Shown here: positions 12,140 to 25,465 of the stretch, piece by piece
How the letters are laid out: the number at the start of each line of letters is the position of its first letter
Numbering within the stretch: the first letter of the stretch is position 1
Assembly (NCBI GenBank): GCA_948567375.1
Contig: OX419757.1
Location: forward strand, 51,894,001 to 51,958,000
DNA length: 64,000 nt
DNA from: Lunularia cruciata
Taxonomy: Eukaryota; Streptophyta; Marchantiopsida; Lunulariales; Lunulariaceae
Direction: 5' to 3'
Notes under the pieces: generated by a model
The model's database searches: none
What the model saw: only the letters and a program-made list of their open reading frames with translations
Told to the model about the DNA's origin: nothing
Position numbers and translations under genes: made by a program

Positions 12140-13385
12140 AAAAATAACTAAGTGAAGCTCATTCTCTCCTTGTGTTTATTTTTCTTGAGTTTATTAAAGT
12201 CAAATTGTAATCAACTAATAATCCTACCCAATCACTAGTTGAGTATAAACTTGGTTTTCATTTTTCTTGTTTCTTGTGGTAAATATATAAATATGTTTAT
12301 TTAGTTATGATTATTAATATTCTATATTTTCCATATTTTTCTATATCTTTCTATATTATTAATATCTATATTTTTCCATATGTTTGTCTCAAATTCATGG
12401 TTGGACTTATTTAGTATAATTAAATTAATATTTTCTCAATTTTGATTATTAGATATTACCAAAGTTTGATGTACCTTTAATATTTGTACAAAATATAATT
12501 CTTGAAATTCTTAATGTTTAAATATATATTATATGGATTTTATTCTTGTCAAGGATAGTCATTTAGATAGGACAAACTGAAATATTCCCATTAAACTCTT
12601 TTGTTGATTAAGGCTTTCTAGAATAATCTCCTTATTGATTTTTTATACTTCTATCATAAATTTTAATGTAATTCCATATACTTATCCTACTTACTTTTAA
12701 AATACGTAGCTTAGGTACCCATCGTCCAAATGTAGGTACCTATTGAGGCAAGAACAATCCACACTTTCAGGGTAAGCTCACAATCTTACTTACCTCAAAT
12801 GACAATTGTTGCACTATAGTAGTACCTAAAGTGTAGTGTATGCACCTATAGTGCACACATTTTCACAAAATTTACTCTTTGTCTCAAGTGACCTAGACAA
12901 AATTCAATTATCACACATGCAAACAATGTAGCAAAGCCTGTAACAATGCTGACATTCCAGTGAACCCCCATTAAATAGAAGAATTAAGTACCCCAAGAGG
13001 AGGTATGGGACCTCTAGCACGGGTGCAATTGAAGATGCACATAATTTATATTCTAAAAAAGAGATGACTTAAAAATAGTATGTTACATTGGAAAAACTCT
13101 TTTGTTTTCTATTTTGCTTTTCTGTACATTTGATTGTCTTGACTTGCTTTACTATTTTATATCTTAAAACCTACGGGGTATTAATTTTAAGTTTGTTTGT
13201 AAAGACACGACAACTTAATTCAATGTTTAACAAGGAAAGTCTTTGATTTGAAGTGCACTTTGGAGTTGGGTCTGTTTGTGCAAAGTTACAAGTAGCCAAA
13301 GTCAAAGGCACCCTGAAGGAAGAATGAAAAATTGCAGATGACCCGAGAGGTGGGTTAGAGGTAAGGAACTCAAGTCAGAGTAACT
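12140..13385. other. AT-rich intergenic stretch with a dispersed repeat
   Basis: No gene recognised. The segment around 12720-12775 (GTCCAAATG.AGGTACCT, then TCCACACTTT.AGGGT) is similar to 18595-18655, so a low-copy repeat lies at both places. Confidence 0.4.
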
Positions 13386-14002
13386 TTGGCCTCAGAGAAC
13401 TTTGGTATGGATACCAATGTAGTCAAAGAACATACACATATTTGTATGCCCCATCACTTGGTTAAAGAACTACCACCAAATACTATTTGCATTCAAGGAC
13501 AACTATTGGCATGTTGCAAAGGCCTTGCATGTGTGATAGAGACCGTTTTGGGAATGTTTCATATATGTAGGAAAGTATTACTCATTAAGTGCCTAATATA
13601 TGGGAGAAGGAGTGCTCAACCACCCTCCAACCACTCAATGATTGAAGAATGACTAAAGACTTCACTTATACAACCAAGTGGACATTGGTATGTTTTACTT
13701 TTCTTAGAGCAAATTTGTCTTCAACCTCAAGTGCAATCAGTTCTAAATTTCCATAGTCTTTGTATTCTTTCCTACTTTAGAGCAAACATGTATTTTCCTT
13801 TGTTCCTAATCCTTCCTTTGAAAAAATAAATTGGTATTCATTTAAAAACCAATGAGAAAGATCCCCAAAGCCATCCTTAAAATTCCTATAGTGCATAAGT
13901 GGGCTATGTATTGTAGAAGAGAGGTGATCCGTAGAAAGCACTCGGGCTTCTTGCTTTGGGATTGGAAGTTGACTGATTTTGAGATCATTCATGGGATGAA
14001 GT

Positions 14003-14008
<6 letters not shown>

Positions 14009-14071
<63 letters not shown>

Positions 14072-14094
14072 AGAAGAAGAAGAAGAAGAAGAAG
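14009..14094. repeat. (GA)n / (GAA)n compound microsatellite
   Basis: About 30 uninterrupted GA units (to about 14068) run directly into about nine GAA units. The ORFs that cross it on both strands are low-complexity artefacts. Confidence 0.97.
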
Positions 14095-15840
14095 GGAGTT
14101 GGAGGAGAACCCATAAATTGGAATGGAAAAATTTGCAAAATATTGGTGCCTTATGCAAGTCCATCAATAGCTATGATCCTTGATACAAAGTTTTCAAACA
14201 AGGCACTTATATATGAAGTCAAAGCAATCTTGGCAAATAAGAGATAGAAGAATAATGGCTAACGGGTTTGGAGTTATAATGCTCCAGACCAAAGAATGAT
14301 CATGGAAGCAATTATTAAGTTGTTCAAATAGAAACAAAAAACTTACTTGACAAACGGGCAGTCCTTTTCCACTATATGTACAAAGAAAAATTAGTGAATT
14401 GGGCCAACATGTTTTATTATCAAGCAAGGAAGCTTCACAAAGATCTTGTAAAAAATAGTAGAGTTACCTACCTAACATCCTTTGTGATCCACTTCTACAT
14501 GGGTCTGAATTTTTGAACCAAGTAGGAGAGGAAGAAATTTCCCAACCACTTCCATCCAATAGGGTATCTTGCCATGCAAAGCAAAAGCAAATCAATGATA
14601 AAGAGGGAGGCAAATGTGTAATTGGGAGAGATTGATGAATTTATAGTGGTAGAAAAGAAAGGAACTACCACAAAGGCAAAGAAAATAGAGTCACTCAAGC
14701 AAAGACCTCCACATTAGCAAAAGACCAAGAAGAAACTTGCAAGTGATCAATGTTTTTTTAGACGGGGAAGAAAAAGACTCTAAAGAGGAAGAAGAAGAAG
14801 AAGAGGAAGAAATATCATTTACCTTGCAAAGGTCTTTAAACAAAACAAAAAAAACAAAAAAAGAGCAAGAGTAGTACTATGGGGATGTTCAATATGCTTC
14901 CAATCCATACCAACATGAAGACTAAGGAGAAGAATTAGAGGAGTGAGGAAAGACATCACAAGAGGCAAAAGAACCTCTTAGCCCCAATCAACAATTGTAT
15001 GTTCAAGAAGAAGAGCAAACAAACTCCAAGGAATTGCAAGTGAAGGAACTTTAGCTTCAATTTTGACATCTTCCTTTGGTTTTGCTCATACATCTTGTTT
15101 TGGCCAAATATCTTCTTGAACTTTGGGTTGAAGTTCATTCAACCCAAATTTGAAGCTAAAGTTCAAGAATTAGGAGAAGTCAAAGGTCCTCTCCTACAAG
15201 TACAAGCAAAAGGAGAAGGTGGAGCAAGTGAAACACCCCTAGTGCAAGTCAACAAGGGAGCACATTTTGAGATTTATTTAATGGAGGTGGTACTACAATT
15301 GATAGAACTTATTCTTCTCCAATACTAGGAGGAAAATATTAAGATCATAGACTATACAACCCTTGTGTGAAGCATGCACAAATTTTTTATTCTAGGAAGA
15401 CCAAAGAAGAGAAGGTGAGGAAGAAGACAACCAAGGCCCAAGACCGGTACAAGGAGGAGGCAAAGAAGGTGAACTTCCTAATGTAGGAGCTCTATGAGGT
15501 AGTGAGATAAAATGCCTTGTTCATTTCAATGTAGAAGGAAAGGAGCAAGAGAAGAAATTGGGGCAAGTGCAATTGGACCATGTTAAGTTTGCACATGGGA
15601 AAAATAAGGAGATTTTACTAGGGTACAAAGACCAATTGCAATCCAAAGATGAGGAGGTAGTCAGAATGTGTTCCAAATTAAAGGATGTACATGTCAAGAT
15701 TGTGTCCTTGGACTTGCAAATGTTGGAGTATTGCAAGGAGGTGGCCATCATGTTCAGCTAGAACATCATGCAAAGGAGTTGCAAAGGAAATAGAGAAGAA
15801 AGTTAGAGCTCAAATGCAAGAAGTACCGTAGGAGGAATTA

Positions 15841-16580
15841 TGTAATGGTTGCAAGGATAGCAGGGAAACACAATTGCACAAATACAAGTTTCACACTCAA
15901 ACTCTGATGCCCCAAAGGAGCACCTTCTTTTTATTATATAGACAAAGAGGATCTCCTCCAAGGAAGCTCCACCATAGGATTAGGTACATAGATAGATAAC
16001 ATGTTAACAAGCTCCACCCTTGTATTACTTACTTGGATAGGTGAGATATTGGTCCTAGTCCTATCTGGTTTGTCAAACAAGCTTTGACCAAAGGGAATCT
16101 TTTAGAGAATCGTTTTGTAGGAATCTCAGAATCACGTGGGTGAGGTACCATTGGAAGTCTCAATGAGACAAACCAGGAGGAGAAGGCTAGCACTTCCTTT
16201 GTTGGGGGAAGAATGCACACATTTTTGAGGCCTATTTCATCCGTTTAGGCCTCCAAAATTGCCTTCAAAGATTTAGGCATATTTTTGTTCCTACTCTTTT
16301 ATTAGAAATCCTCTTTTGGTGATACCTCTTTCTGATCTATTTAGTCCATCATGTGTAAAATCTTTCCAGATGTTACCAAACCAATTCTCACCTTTAAATC
16401 ATATGTCTAGCTATTGGTTCTAAGGTTTTCAAGTTTATTTCAATTTTTTCCCTATCAGTAGAAGTAATATTTTGGTGATACTTCTATTTGATCTACTTTT
16501 TCCATCATGTATAACATCATTCCGCATGTTACCAAACCAAATTTCACATCTAGATAATATGGCTAGCTCTTGGTATTACA
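15841..16580 (+). mobile_element. Solo LTR, family B, copy 4
   Basis: 740 bp from TGTAATGG to GGTATTACA with intact TG...CA ends. It closely resembles 4085-4848 along its length. Flanks AATTA and AATTG (4 of 5) are a probable 5-bp target duplication. It separates two parts of a coiled-coil-like frame. Confidence 0.78.
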
Positions 16581-16762
16581 AATTGAGAACAAAACATCAA
16601 CACTTGGAGTCACAGCGGAAGACCATCCAGCACTTGGAGGAAGTGCAAGATCAATTTGTGGAGATGTTGAAGGAGGCAGCCAAAGGGAAGGCCTTGAAGA
16701 AAAAGATTCACAAACTAAAATTATGGGTCCAAAAATTGGAGGGAAGAATTTATGAAGAATAG

Positions 16763-17640
16763 AATCTGGACTAGCTTGTACTTTGGCTCAAAGAACATTC
16801 AAACAAGAAGTTCACCAAAGTGTGTAACATCTACACACTAAAGATAATTGAGTATGGAGATCATACCAATGAAGTGTTTAGATAGACTAGGAGCAAAGGT
16901 AGTTCTTCGTAATAGAGCATTGGACCAAGGGTACTTCATATCTCCAAAGGAAGGACAATCAAACTAGACTGACCAAAATTCCTTAGTGTAGAAAATACTC
17001 TTAGTTATACACATTTGTGGTTGTAAATAGGAGGAATGAATTTGGTGTTAAGTAAGCTTTCATAGTTGTTAGAAATAATTATTGAGATTTAAACAAGATA
17101 ATAAAAAAAAAGATAACTCAATTTTTATTTATAAAATATAAAAACTTGAGATCAAAACAAAAAATTAAAATTTGTTGAAGCTGTAAGATTATAAATAATC
17201 ATTTACGGTTTTTAGAGGGGGAACTTTAGTAACCTATCTCAATAAAGTATATCATTGGTTCGAAGAGCGTCTTGAGATTCAAGCAATTGCAGATGATATA
17301 ACTGTAAATATTTCTGGAGGAATGCCTTTGGGTTTGTACAAACTTCTTGGTTGAGTGCCTTATTGTAAGTCCAAAGAGTAAAATTTCAAAGTTTACGTCG
17401 GAGAAGACCTAACACCTTCCTTGACACATGTAAGGAGATTAATTGGTTTGGAGGAGATTAAGATAAGATAGGATTTGAATCCTATGTGAGTGATGTAAGA
17501 TTAGACATCAGATTAATCAGATTACTTGGGAATCTATCTTTTAAGTCCCTTGGGGCAAAGTAGGAAATTCCATATAAAGCTTTGGCCCAAAAATTGAGTG
17601 TTCATTTATCAAAGCAACTTTTGCATACAACCAAAGTACA
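16763..17640. other. Intergenic stretch without recognised content
   Basis: Nothing supportable as a gene. It includes an A-rich run near 17100. The right end leads into the tandem repeat described next. Confidence 0.35.
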
Positions 17641-17726
17641 ATTACTTTGCTTTGAATGTTGATGAATGTATATGTGGAATAGTGGTGAGAAATTTTAGAG
17701 TAGGATCACAAGTGCTTGAGTATAGA

Positions 17727-18371
17727 GTGATGGATTTGTACTTGATCAAGATTTTTGATTCATAAGGGAGCAGAAGGAGTGAAACAATGTGTTGAGGGAC
17801 CAAGCTGGTTTGGAGCATTGCAAGTACCAAATAATCAAAAGGCAAGTGCATTTGGCCAATTAGAAGATGCCTTGGGAGTTGTGCTTTGGGGAAGGGTAGT
17901 ACAATACATGCCTTTGGAGTTGATGTCTTTGGAGCAAAGTGAACCATCACATTCAAGAGTGACTTGGATTACACTATACCATAATCCAAGTTACTCTTGG
18001 ATTATACTTATAGTTAATGTGATGGTTAATTATCTCTATTTTGTATTGGACTATTAGGGGCGACACTACCAGAATAAGTTAAGAGTAGTGGATTTGAACT
18101 TGATCGAGATGTTCAATTCCTGAGCGGGTTAAAGTGTGTTGAGGAACCAAGCTGGTTTGGCATTGCAAATACCGCATAATAAAAAGGCAAGTACATTTGG
18201 TCAAGTAGAAGATGCACTTGGAGTTAAACATTGGGGAAGGATAGTACATGCCTCCAGAGTTGATGTCTTTGGGGTAAACTGAACCATCACCTTCACAACT
18301 TGGATTATACTTATAGTGAATGTGATAGTTAATATTCTCTTTTATGTAGTGCACAATAGGGAGTGACACTA
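17727..18371. repeat. Two-unit diverged tandem repeat
   Basis: A unit of about 340 bp (17727-18067) is followed by a shorter diverged copy (18087-18371). Both contain GGATTTG.ACTTGATC, GTGTTGAGG.ACCAAGCTGG, TTGATGTCTTTGG and TGGATTATACTTATAGT in the same order. Neither unit has a convincing reading frame. Confidence 0.75.
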
Positions 18372-18399
18372 TACTCTTATGAGAGTAGTTTATGCCTAA

Positions 18400-20980
18400 G
18401 AGGTTAAATAGGTTATTACCTATTTTATTATACCTATATATGTTATACCTATTTTACCTACCTATATTATTACCTATAAACAAACTACACTAAGTGAAAT
18501 TTTCCATTCACTCTTAGTCATTTCCAAACTGTATCCTTGAGGGAATGACATAACATTAGCATTTTTACTTTTAGTACATCAACGTTGGGTTGCCATAGTA
18601 CTTCTTGTCCAAATGGAGGTACCTCTCGGGGTAAGGGTAGTCCACACTTTTAGGGTGCAGGGGCTTGATTCATAGAGAAATTGACTGCACAAGACCAGGG
18701 AAAGCAAATACGCAATGACCGTAAAGTACACTTATGCTCCTACTTTGGAGGAAGCATGAAGTACTTTGGTTCCTAAACCTTGGGACTGTCCTTAACCACA
18801 AAGTTTTCCAATTCTTATGGAAGACAGTGATATTAAAATTCATGATAGAATATGATTGAAATTGTCTTCAAGGGAGCATTTGATCATGATCATAGAGGTT
18901 CCCAATAGTAATATATTAGATTGGACATTCACATGGCCGGAAGTAAATGTAGATTAAAGTCTTTTAAATCCCATTGTCTTTGTACTGATGCATGTTACAG
19001 GGGACTTACCCTAGTCTCATGTTTAAAACAAGTAGATCGAATTATCTCAAAGGTGTACTTTTTCATATTTTTCTTATTATTTCATCAAAGCATACTTGTC
19101 CTTTGTATTCTATCTTGATGACTTTGTTTCGTCATAATATCTTGACATATAATTCTCCTTATACTTGTAGTCCAAAGTTTGTATATAGATGTACACATAC
19201 TCGACGCAGATTATTCATCAGGTGTTACAGTATAACTTGAGATACTGAACGTTTCTCAGTCCATAGCTTGATTGAAGCGAATCCTTTGATACATGTGATC
19301 CTTCATCACTAAGACGACGGGATATCTACAACGGGCTTTTTAGAATTTACTTGTCCTTGATGGCCAAATTCTACCATATTTAAACATCCGAGATGTATTA
19401 TTTATTTATTGTAGAAACCATGCTAATCACTATGCATCATTTTTCTTTCTAGGATTAGATTTCTTTTACGCCGTGTATATGGTTATGTGGATTAACTTTG
19501 ATTTCTTTGAAAATCATCTTTGTTAAAATATTTCAAAATTCTATGATAAAACTAATATTCAAACTATGATTATAATTAATTGTTGCAATTGTGTGACAAA
19601 GCAATCTACAAAAGTGAATATGGGGCAGATGAGAACCACGAGGTATGGAATATGCTCATGGTAACGGTCGATGAAAATACACGCGAGCTGAGAATATGTC
19701 CTTTAACAGGTGTAGAAGAAAATACTCCACATTAACGAATTATATATCTATCGAGGTGCGGAAAGTGTAAAGGTCGAAAGGCCAAAAGGCCAAAATAGTA
19801 TACCCGAGGGAAACAACAAAAGGCATACAAGGGCACCAAGAACCTAAAAGTATTAACGGGATAACGAGCACGAGACCCAAAGGAAAAAGAGCTAAAAACC
19901 GAACCAACCTAAACTAAACCCTCTACCAGAGCAGACCAAACAAACCAAACAAAGGGAAAGGGAAGAGTAAGGGGTTTCAAATTAGAAATTTATGGATTTC
20001 TACGGTTGACAGAGGTTTACCTGTAAATTTTGATACGGAATTTCACGGTTAACCCTCTGTCACCTCTTACTTTTAACGGGTGATGAAAGCCTCGTGAGCT
20101 TTCGCTTCTTAAAATTTCTCGAGTATATTATTGCCCCGATTATGGAAATTTTATGGGATATATTAAATGATTCATCCGTTAAATTGGTGCTGAGGCTGTG
20201 CAGGTAAGAGGAAATTTTTTGTCAATAATAGACGTGGACAAGAAAAACCTTAATTAATACCTTTGTTTCCCATTCCATTAGTTTACCCATAATAATCTTT
20301 AAACTTCTCAATTTGACATCTTCGGGGTTGCAAAAAGACTAATCTGAAACCCCTAGTATCGTACTTGAGTTGTGGATCAATCACACGTCCGCGTCTTTTC
20401 CACACTTTTCATTCCTTTTAGTATGCGAAGATAAAGTGAACTGCGAAAATATGTCAAGGAAGAACCTCGAGAGAGCTCGAAGTGGACGTTCTACAGGATC
20501 AACGCGAAATCAGTTGGTCTTGGGACCCACAATTCTGTTCTTGTTATAACTTCCAGTATATCGGATACAGACAGTATCACTGTCCAATAAGGGCGAGCTG
20601 ATCAGGTCTTGGATCCTGATGACAGGAGTTACAAGAGCAGAATGTTATGAATGTGTGAGTACGATTTCCGGGTGGATGAGAACTTGATTTGTCGTTTGGA
20701 AGTATGGTGCCAGATTAATTGTGCCCAATGAGAACCTTCTGACTGTTTGGTCATTTACGTCCCGGTACATTTCATCCTTTCTCGCGATCTTTCTCTTAGA
20801 CAGCAGGCATTCAGTTACTCTTCAACCCCACCAGTTTCGGCATGACTTCTGACCCAGCCATTGATTTCAACAAAGTCTCGCTTGAGTTCCTGGAGTGTCA
20901 TCTTTTTATCTTTTACGGTACTATTTGGTGATTCAAGCCATCACTACCGTAGTTTATGATGCACTGACGGCCATATCCAC
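18400..20980. other. Intergenic stretch, partly higher GC
   Basis: 18400-19600 is AT-rich with a repeat block at 18595-18655 shared with 12720-12775. From about 19600 the base composition becomes more balanced. An ATG at 20842 opens a 29-codon frame (starts MTSDPAIDFNKVSLEF) ending soon after a possible GT donor. It could be a first exon, but I recognise neither the peptide nor a following exon. Confidence 0.3.
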
Positions 20981-21047
20981 ATGGCTCATACAGATAAGGA
21001 TCTGATAGGAGAGAAGTCCAATCTGTTTGCACATGCAAAGGAACAAA

Positions 21048-21145
21048 AGGAAAAAAGGCGACCGCGTAGGAAAAATGCAGGATGGGAAGACCCCATCAAG
21101 CAAGGGAGAGACAAAAAAGGTAACATGGGGCTAAGCCCCAAGGAA
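21048..21145 (-). mobile_element. LINE-like 3' fragment A
   Basis: About the last 100 bases (minus strand) of the repeat also found at 21776, 23315 and 25466, ending at the same terminus (minus strand ...GCGGTCGCC) and with a different break on the 5' side. A common 3' end with variable 5' truncation is the mark of target-primed non-LTR retrotransposons. Confidence 0.6.
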
Positions 21146-21775
21146 CAAAAGGCAGCTTACTTTCTTCTTTGGAGCGCACAGCGACAAGAAAAACATCGTA
21201 TAATATGATATGACACGTAGTACAAACATTCCATGATTCACACACTCCGAATTAGGCCCGTGAAGACATTCAAATGAATATTGCAGACCTCATCATGTAT
21301 CTGAAGTCTAGTTTGGTGCATTTTTGCCCACGTGTAGAGATTTAAAAGTAATGAAATGTGTTCTAAAATGACACACAATTGATCAAGTTTGACATGGCGC
21401 TTCATTTATTGAACCACTTCACCAGCGACAAAATGAACACATAATACACGCCTCGACTGATGCTGACTAGAGAGGGGTGCATACTAAAATTCATCAATCA
21501 TGGTTATTTCTTGGCTAAGTATAATAATCACAAATGCAATGCCAATGTACTAGCTACCATCTTTTATCTCTGGCAGCTACAAGAATCCAGATCAATTTTT
21601 ACAGAAACTGTTATCTTAAGAGAAGAAAATTTTAACCCTACACCTATAATATGAAAGGTATGATATCAAAATAAGAAAACTGCTTCGAATCATGGAGTCA
21701 TGAAATTGGTGGAATCATAATGGCACTACCAACCCAATTCCACTTATGATTAGATTTACTTAGAAAGTTCAAGTA

Positions 21776-22640
21776 AAAAAGGTGACCGCATAGAAAAACG
21801 AAGGATGGGAAGACCCAATCAAGCAGTACAAGGGAGAGACAAAAAAGGTAACATAGGGCTAAGCCTCAATAGAATCTATATGAGAAATCTGCCCTACCGC
21901 ACCTAAGATATCTGAGCTATGCAAGTCGTACGGTCTACACACAACGGGAGCATCCGAAGAAACATCACCTAATGTGATTGCTCTCCTAAGGATTGCACCA
22001 GCCACTGCACTCTATAGAGCAATGGACACACACTATCTAAAATATGCTACAAAGTATGAGAGTGAGAGTGGTACCCCCTGACGCCTAACATGATAAGCTC
22101 TCGTGCACTCCCTAACAAATGTGTCAAATGCCGTGTCCATCGCTCCATATAACTCCAAGGCTAGAGGAACAAAGAGGTGACCTCGTTGCATGCCCCTATA
22201 CTTGGAGACCTTGTGACCTGCTGCTGCACTTGACGCCCATCCAGGGAGATGGGTAATCAATCCTTCCAAAATTGTATCCCGCATAGGGTCCATAACCACG
22301 ACATCTACTATTGTCACCTGATCATCTTGGACTAAATATAAGTCTACCTTGACATGTGTTGTCTGCAAAGCATACAAACACTCCCTCCAAGCCAAGTATA
22401 CACTCTCTTGTGCCATAGCAAACACTATATCCCTAATGGCATCATGGGTAGCTATCATCTGTCCTCCATAAGGACACTATGTCAAGTGGACCATTGCTGC
22501 ATCTAGTGTAGAACCACACTCACAAGTGAGTAATGAAGATGCAGATGGGTGGACCAAACCTAGGCAAAACCTCATTGCTGTAGAGAAAGTAGTTGGTGCG
22601 GATAGTTCCGGAACTGCTCTTACAAAGGAATCATCAGGGT
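21776..22640 (-). mobile_element. LINE-like 5'-truncated element B with RT C-terminal domain
   Basis: The longest of five related copies. Its minus-strand frame (22458-22033, 141 codons) holds the block THDAIRDIVFAMAQ near the start, then VDLYLVQDDQ, VDVVVMDP, a conserved Lys in HKVSKY, and LALELYGAMD. This order resembles the C-terminal nuclease-like region that follows the zinc finger in many LINE-type reverse transcriptases (an RHN.VRD-like block then a D...DV.V...K pattern). That assignment is an inference from pattern. The domain keeps its residues across copies while the bases vary, so it was under selection. The RT itself is absent here. Confidence 0.55.
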
Positions 22641-23314
22641 CAGGTTAACTTTAATATTCAAACCCTTAAGATCACTTTATTTGTGAGCCAATCATTAATC
22701 ATTATGAATTCTCATGGATGCAGCAAAACCCATGTTTCATGCAATGAGGCCTCATGATCTAGAAATTACCCCTCGCATAGAACTCCCGATGATCCTCTAT
22801 ATTTCATGTGAAGCATCGTGTCTGGATTTATTGAGTTGGTCTTGCAAAATTGCCTCAAATTCTAGACTGAATCATCATTTTCTAGCTAGGATCTTTGTGT
22901 GCCACTTCTTTGAAGTCTATGATGTTGTAGTGCAAGTACTCGACATTTTGAAGAAAAAAATTAAAAAACTATGGGATTGTTAAATCAACCCCCTCTTTTT
23001 CTTAAAATGTCCCATTTCCATACCCCTTACTCATGCCATTAGCTGTCAACAAGCATTCCAATTCCCATAGGTGTTAATTATTGGACCCCTTCTTCAAAAT
23101 GGATCATTTTAACAAAAGAGAGGAGTTTCAACAATCCTCAACTTACTTACGGTATGATTGTAGACGGGTGCCAATTGGGAGTGAAAGTAATTAACTAGCA
23201 CAAGAGTATCCAAGGACTCAAATAGCTAAATGCATGTATAAGTAATTGATAGTTAAAATTGAATATTCTTCAAAGCTATATATATATAGAGAGAGAGTAC
23301 TCCATGGGAGAAGG
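22641..23314. other. Spacer between LINE-like copies
   Basis: No gene recognised. Contains a short (TA)n(GA)n run near 23277-23298 just before copy C. Confidence 0.35.
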
Positions 23315-23793
23315 AAAAAGGGCGACCACATAGGAAACATGTAGGATGGGAAGACCCCATCAAGCGTACAAGGGAGAGACAAAAAAGGTAACATGGGGCT
23401 AAGTCCCAATAGAGTCTATATGAGAAATCTACCCTACCGCACCTAAGATATCTCAACTATGCAAGTCTTACGGTCTGCACACAACTGGAGCATCCGAATA
23501 AACATCACCTAATGTGATTTCTCTCCTATGTATTGCACCAACCACTGCCCTCTGTAGAGCAAGGGACACACATTGTCTAAAATATGCTACAAAGTATGAG
23601 AGTGAGAATGGTACCCCTTGATGCCTAACATGATAAGCTCTCGCGCACTCTTTACAAATGTGTCAAATGCCATGTCCATTGCTCCATATAACTCCAAGGC
23701 TAGAGGAACAAAGAGGTGACCTTGCTGCATGCCCCTATACTTGGAGACCTTGCAACCTGCTGCTGCACTTGCCACCTATCCATGATCCTCTAG
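23315..23793 (-). mobile_element. LINE-like 5'-truncated element C
   Basis: Shares the 3' terminus and the coding block (minus frame 23775-23587, GCKVSKYRGMQQGHLFVPLA) with B and E, then stops. It ends next to TAGACCGGGTATTAATCTAA, a sequence seen again near 24705. Confidence 0.6.
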
Positions 23794-23817
23794 ACCGGGT
23801 ATTAATCTAAGGGACTG

Positions 23818-24250
23818 CAAGTTGTACAGTAAAAATTAAACCAGAAGAAAAGAAAAAAATTGGAGCTTCCAAAGAAGCATCACCTAGTGTGATTGCTCTC
23901 CTATGGAGTGCACCAGCCACTACTCTATGTAGAGCAATGGACACATGCGGTCTAAAATAGGCTACAAAGTATGAGAGTGAGAGTGGTACCCCTGAGACCT
24001 AACATGATAAGCTCTCATGCGTTCCTTAACAAATGTGTCAAAGGCTATGTCCATTGCTCCATATAATTCCAAGGCTAGAGGAACAAAGAGGTGACCTTGC
24101 TGCATGCTCCTATACTTGGAGACATTGCAACCTGCTGCTGCACTTGCCACCCATCCAGGGGATGGGTAATCACTCCCTTCAAAACTGTATCCTACATAAG
24201 GCCTATAACCACAACATCTACTACAATCACCTGATCATCTTGGACCAAGT
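23818..24250 (-). mobile_element. LINE-like fragment D
   Basis: Begins at the block GCAAGTTGTACAGT inside the repeat, so it lacks the common 3' end. It carries the coding block (minus frame 24150-23962) and extends to the region matching VDLYLVQDDQ of B. It lies between two copies of GACCGGGTATTAATCTAAGG (about 23797 and 24706), perhaps a rearrangement scar. Confidence 0.55.
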
Positions 24251-25465
24251 ATAAGTATGGAGAAAGTAGGATAAGTCACACAAGAGAAGGGAAGTGAGAA
24301 CAAAGCACAAATAAATGCAAAAGAAAAGATATATATGTCACCAATCATCAATCTCAAAGCAAATCCTTGATATATAGTGGGTGTTTTATCCTTACTATTA
24401 TTGTAATGCACTATATACATCACTTCATTCTACAACATTGAAACTATATTCTGCCAAAAGAAAGAAGAAAATGTTGTACTTTGCATTCAGGTAGATGAAT
24501 AAAAAGCATATATTTACAAGGAAGGGTCAGATTGGTTCAGTACTAAGTATACTATAAGCTTCATCCGTACACACCAAATAATCAGATTGAAATAGAGTAT
24601 CAAGATGTCCTCATTCCCCAAACCTGGTGTATTTAGACTCCAAGAATGGTTCTATTAAAGAAAATTGCCAAGGCTGGTTTCTGATGGAGCAGACTGGGTT
24701 TGGAGACCGGGTATTAATCTAAGGGACTTGCTATCTCTACAATAATTTTTGCTATTTTCATCACAACATTATTAATAGACCCTAAACTAATCCCAGTGTT
24801 GAAGTCTAGGGTTAAATGTGATGGAAATAACAAAAAGTGTTATGGAAATAATAGCACATCCCTAATCTAATTTGGTTAGATTAATCTACTAGCACTTGTC
24901 TAGATCTTGACTTAGTGCAAAGAAGGTTAGGGTAGATTAGTTTAACTCAGGTGTTTAGTATCTTATCAAGTGTTCCAATCGAACAGTTGTTACATTTCAA
25001 AGTCATAGTTTAAATTGTTTTATTGATTGATTTGTAAATATATACAAAATATAATTTCTAAAATCTAAGAATCTTAGTTTATTTTCACAAATTTTACATT
25101 ATTCACTTTATTCTATTGAGATATTTCAAAATAGTTTCTAAAATCTATCTAGGTTTCAAATACATAAATCTATGATTTTTACAAAATGTGTCCTTAATTT
25201 CCATCATATCATCATCCACTCCCCTTACAAATCTGAAATTGAATGATTATGTTGCTTTTAAATTGTGATCTCTATTTGATATCACTTGAGCTTCTTCCGG
25301 CCCAATGCCCGTCACTCTCCCTCTCAAATCTTTGTCATCTATAGTCCCTTTCCTAATCAAGCAAAGAGGGAAAAGCAATGGTGTAAAAAACACAAAGAGG
25401 AAAACCATCAAGCCATAAAAGGATGAGACAAAAGAAGTAACATGGAACTAAACGAATAAAGAATA
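24251..25465. other. AT-rich spacer
   Basis: No gene or repeat recognised besides the short repeat of GACCGGGTATTAATCTAAGG near 24706. Confidence 0.35.

Larger units (their letters stand above)
13386..16760 (+). pseudogene. Degenerate coding remnant of unknown type, split by a solo LTR
   Basis: Several short plus-strand frames with coding-like composition follow one another, including 15095-15328, 15558-15761 and 16581-16762. The last two are Lys/Glu/Leu-rich with coiled-coil character. The 15558 frame continues across the solo LTR at 15841-16580 into LRTKHQHLESQRKTIQHLEE. Stops and frame changes break it throughout. I recognise no domain; it could be the body of a decayed transposon or a dead host gene. 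Confidence 0.35.

Noticed and set aside
14001-14183. ORFs on both strands across the (GA)n/(GAA)n run
   Set aside because: Low-complexity Arg-Glu or Ser-Leu repeats forced by the microsatellite.
20842-20930. Possible first exon starting MTSDPAIDFNKVSLEF
   Set aside because: Good-looking start and possible GT donor, but no recognisable protein and no matching downstream exon before the repeats.
20981-21208. 75-codon plus-strand ORF (Lys/Arg-rich)
   Set aside because: Its middle is the reverse of a LINE-like 3' end (21048-21145), so its sequence is non-coding on this strand.
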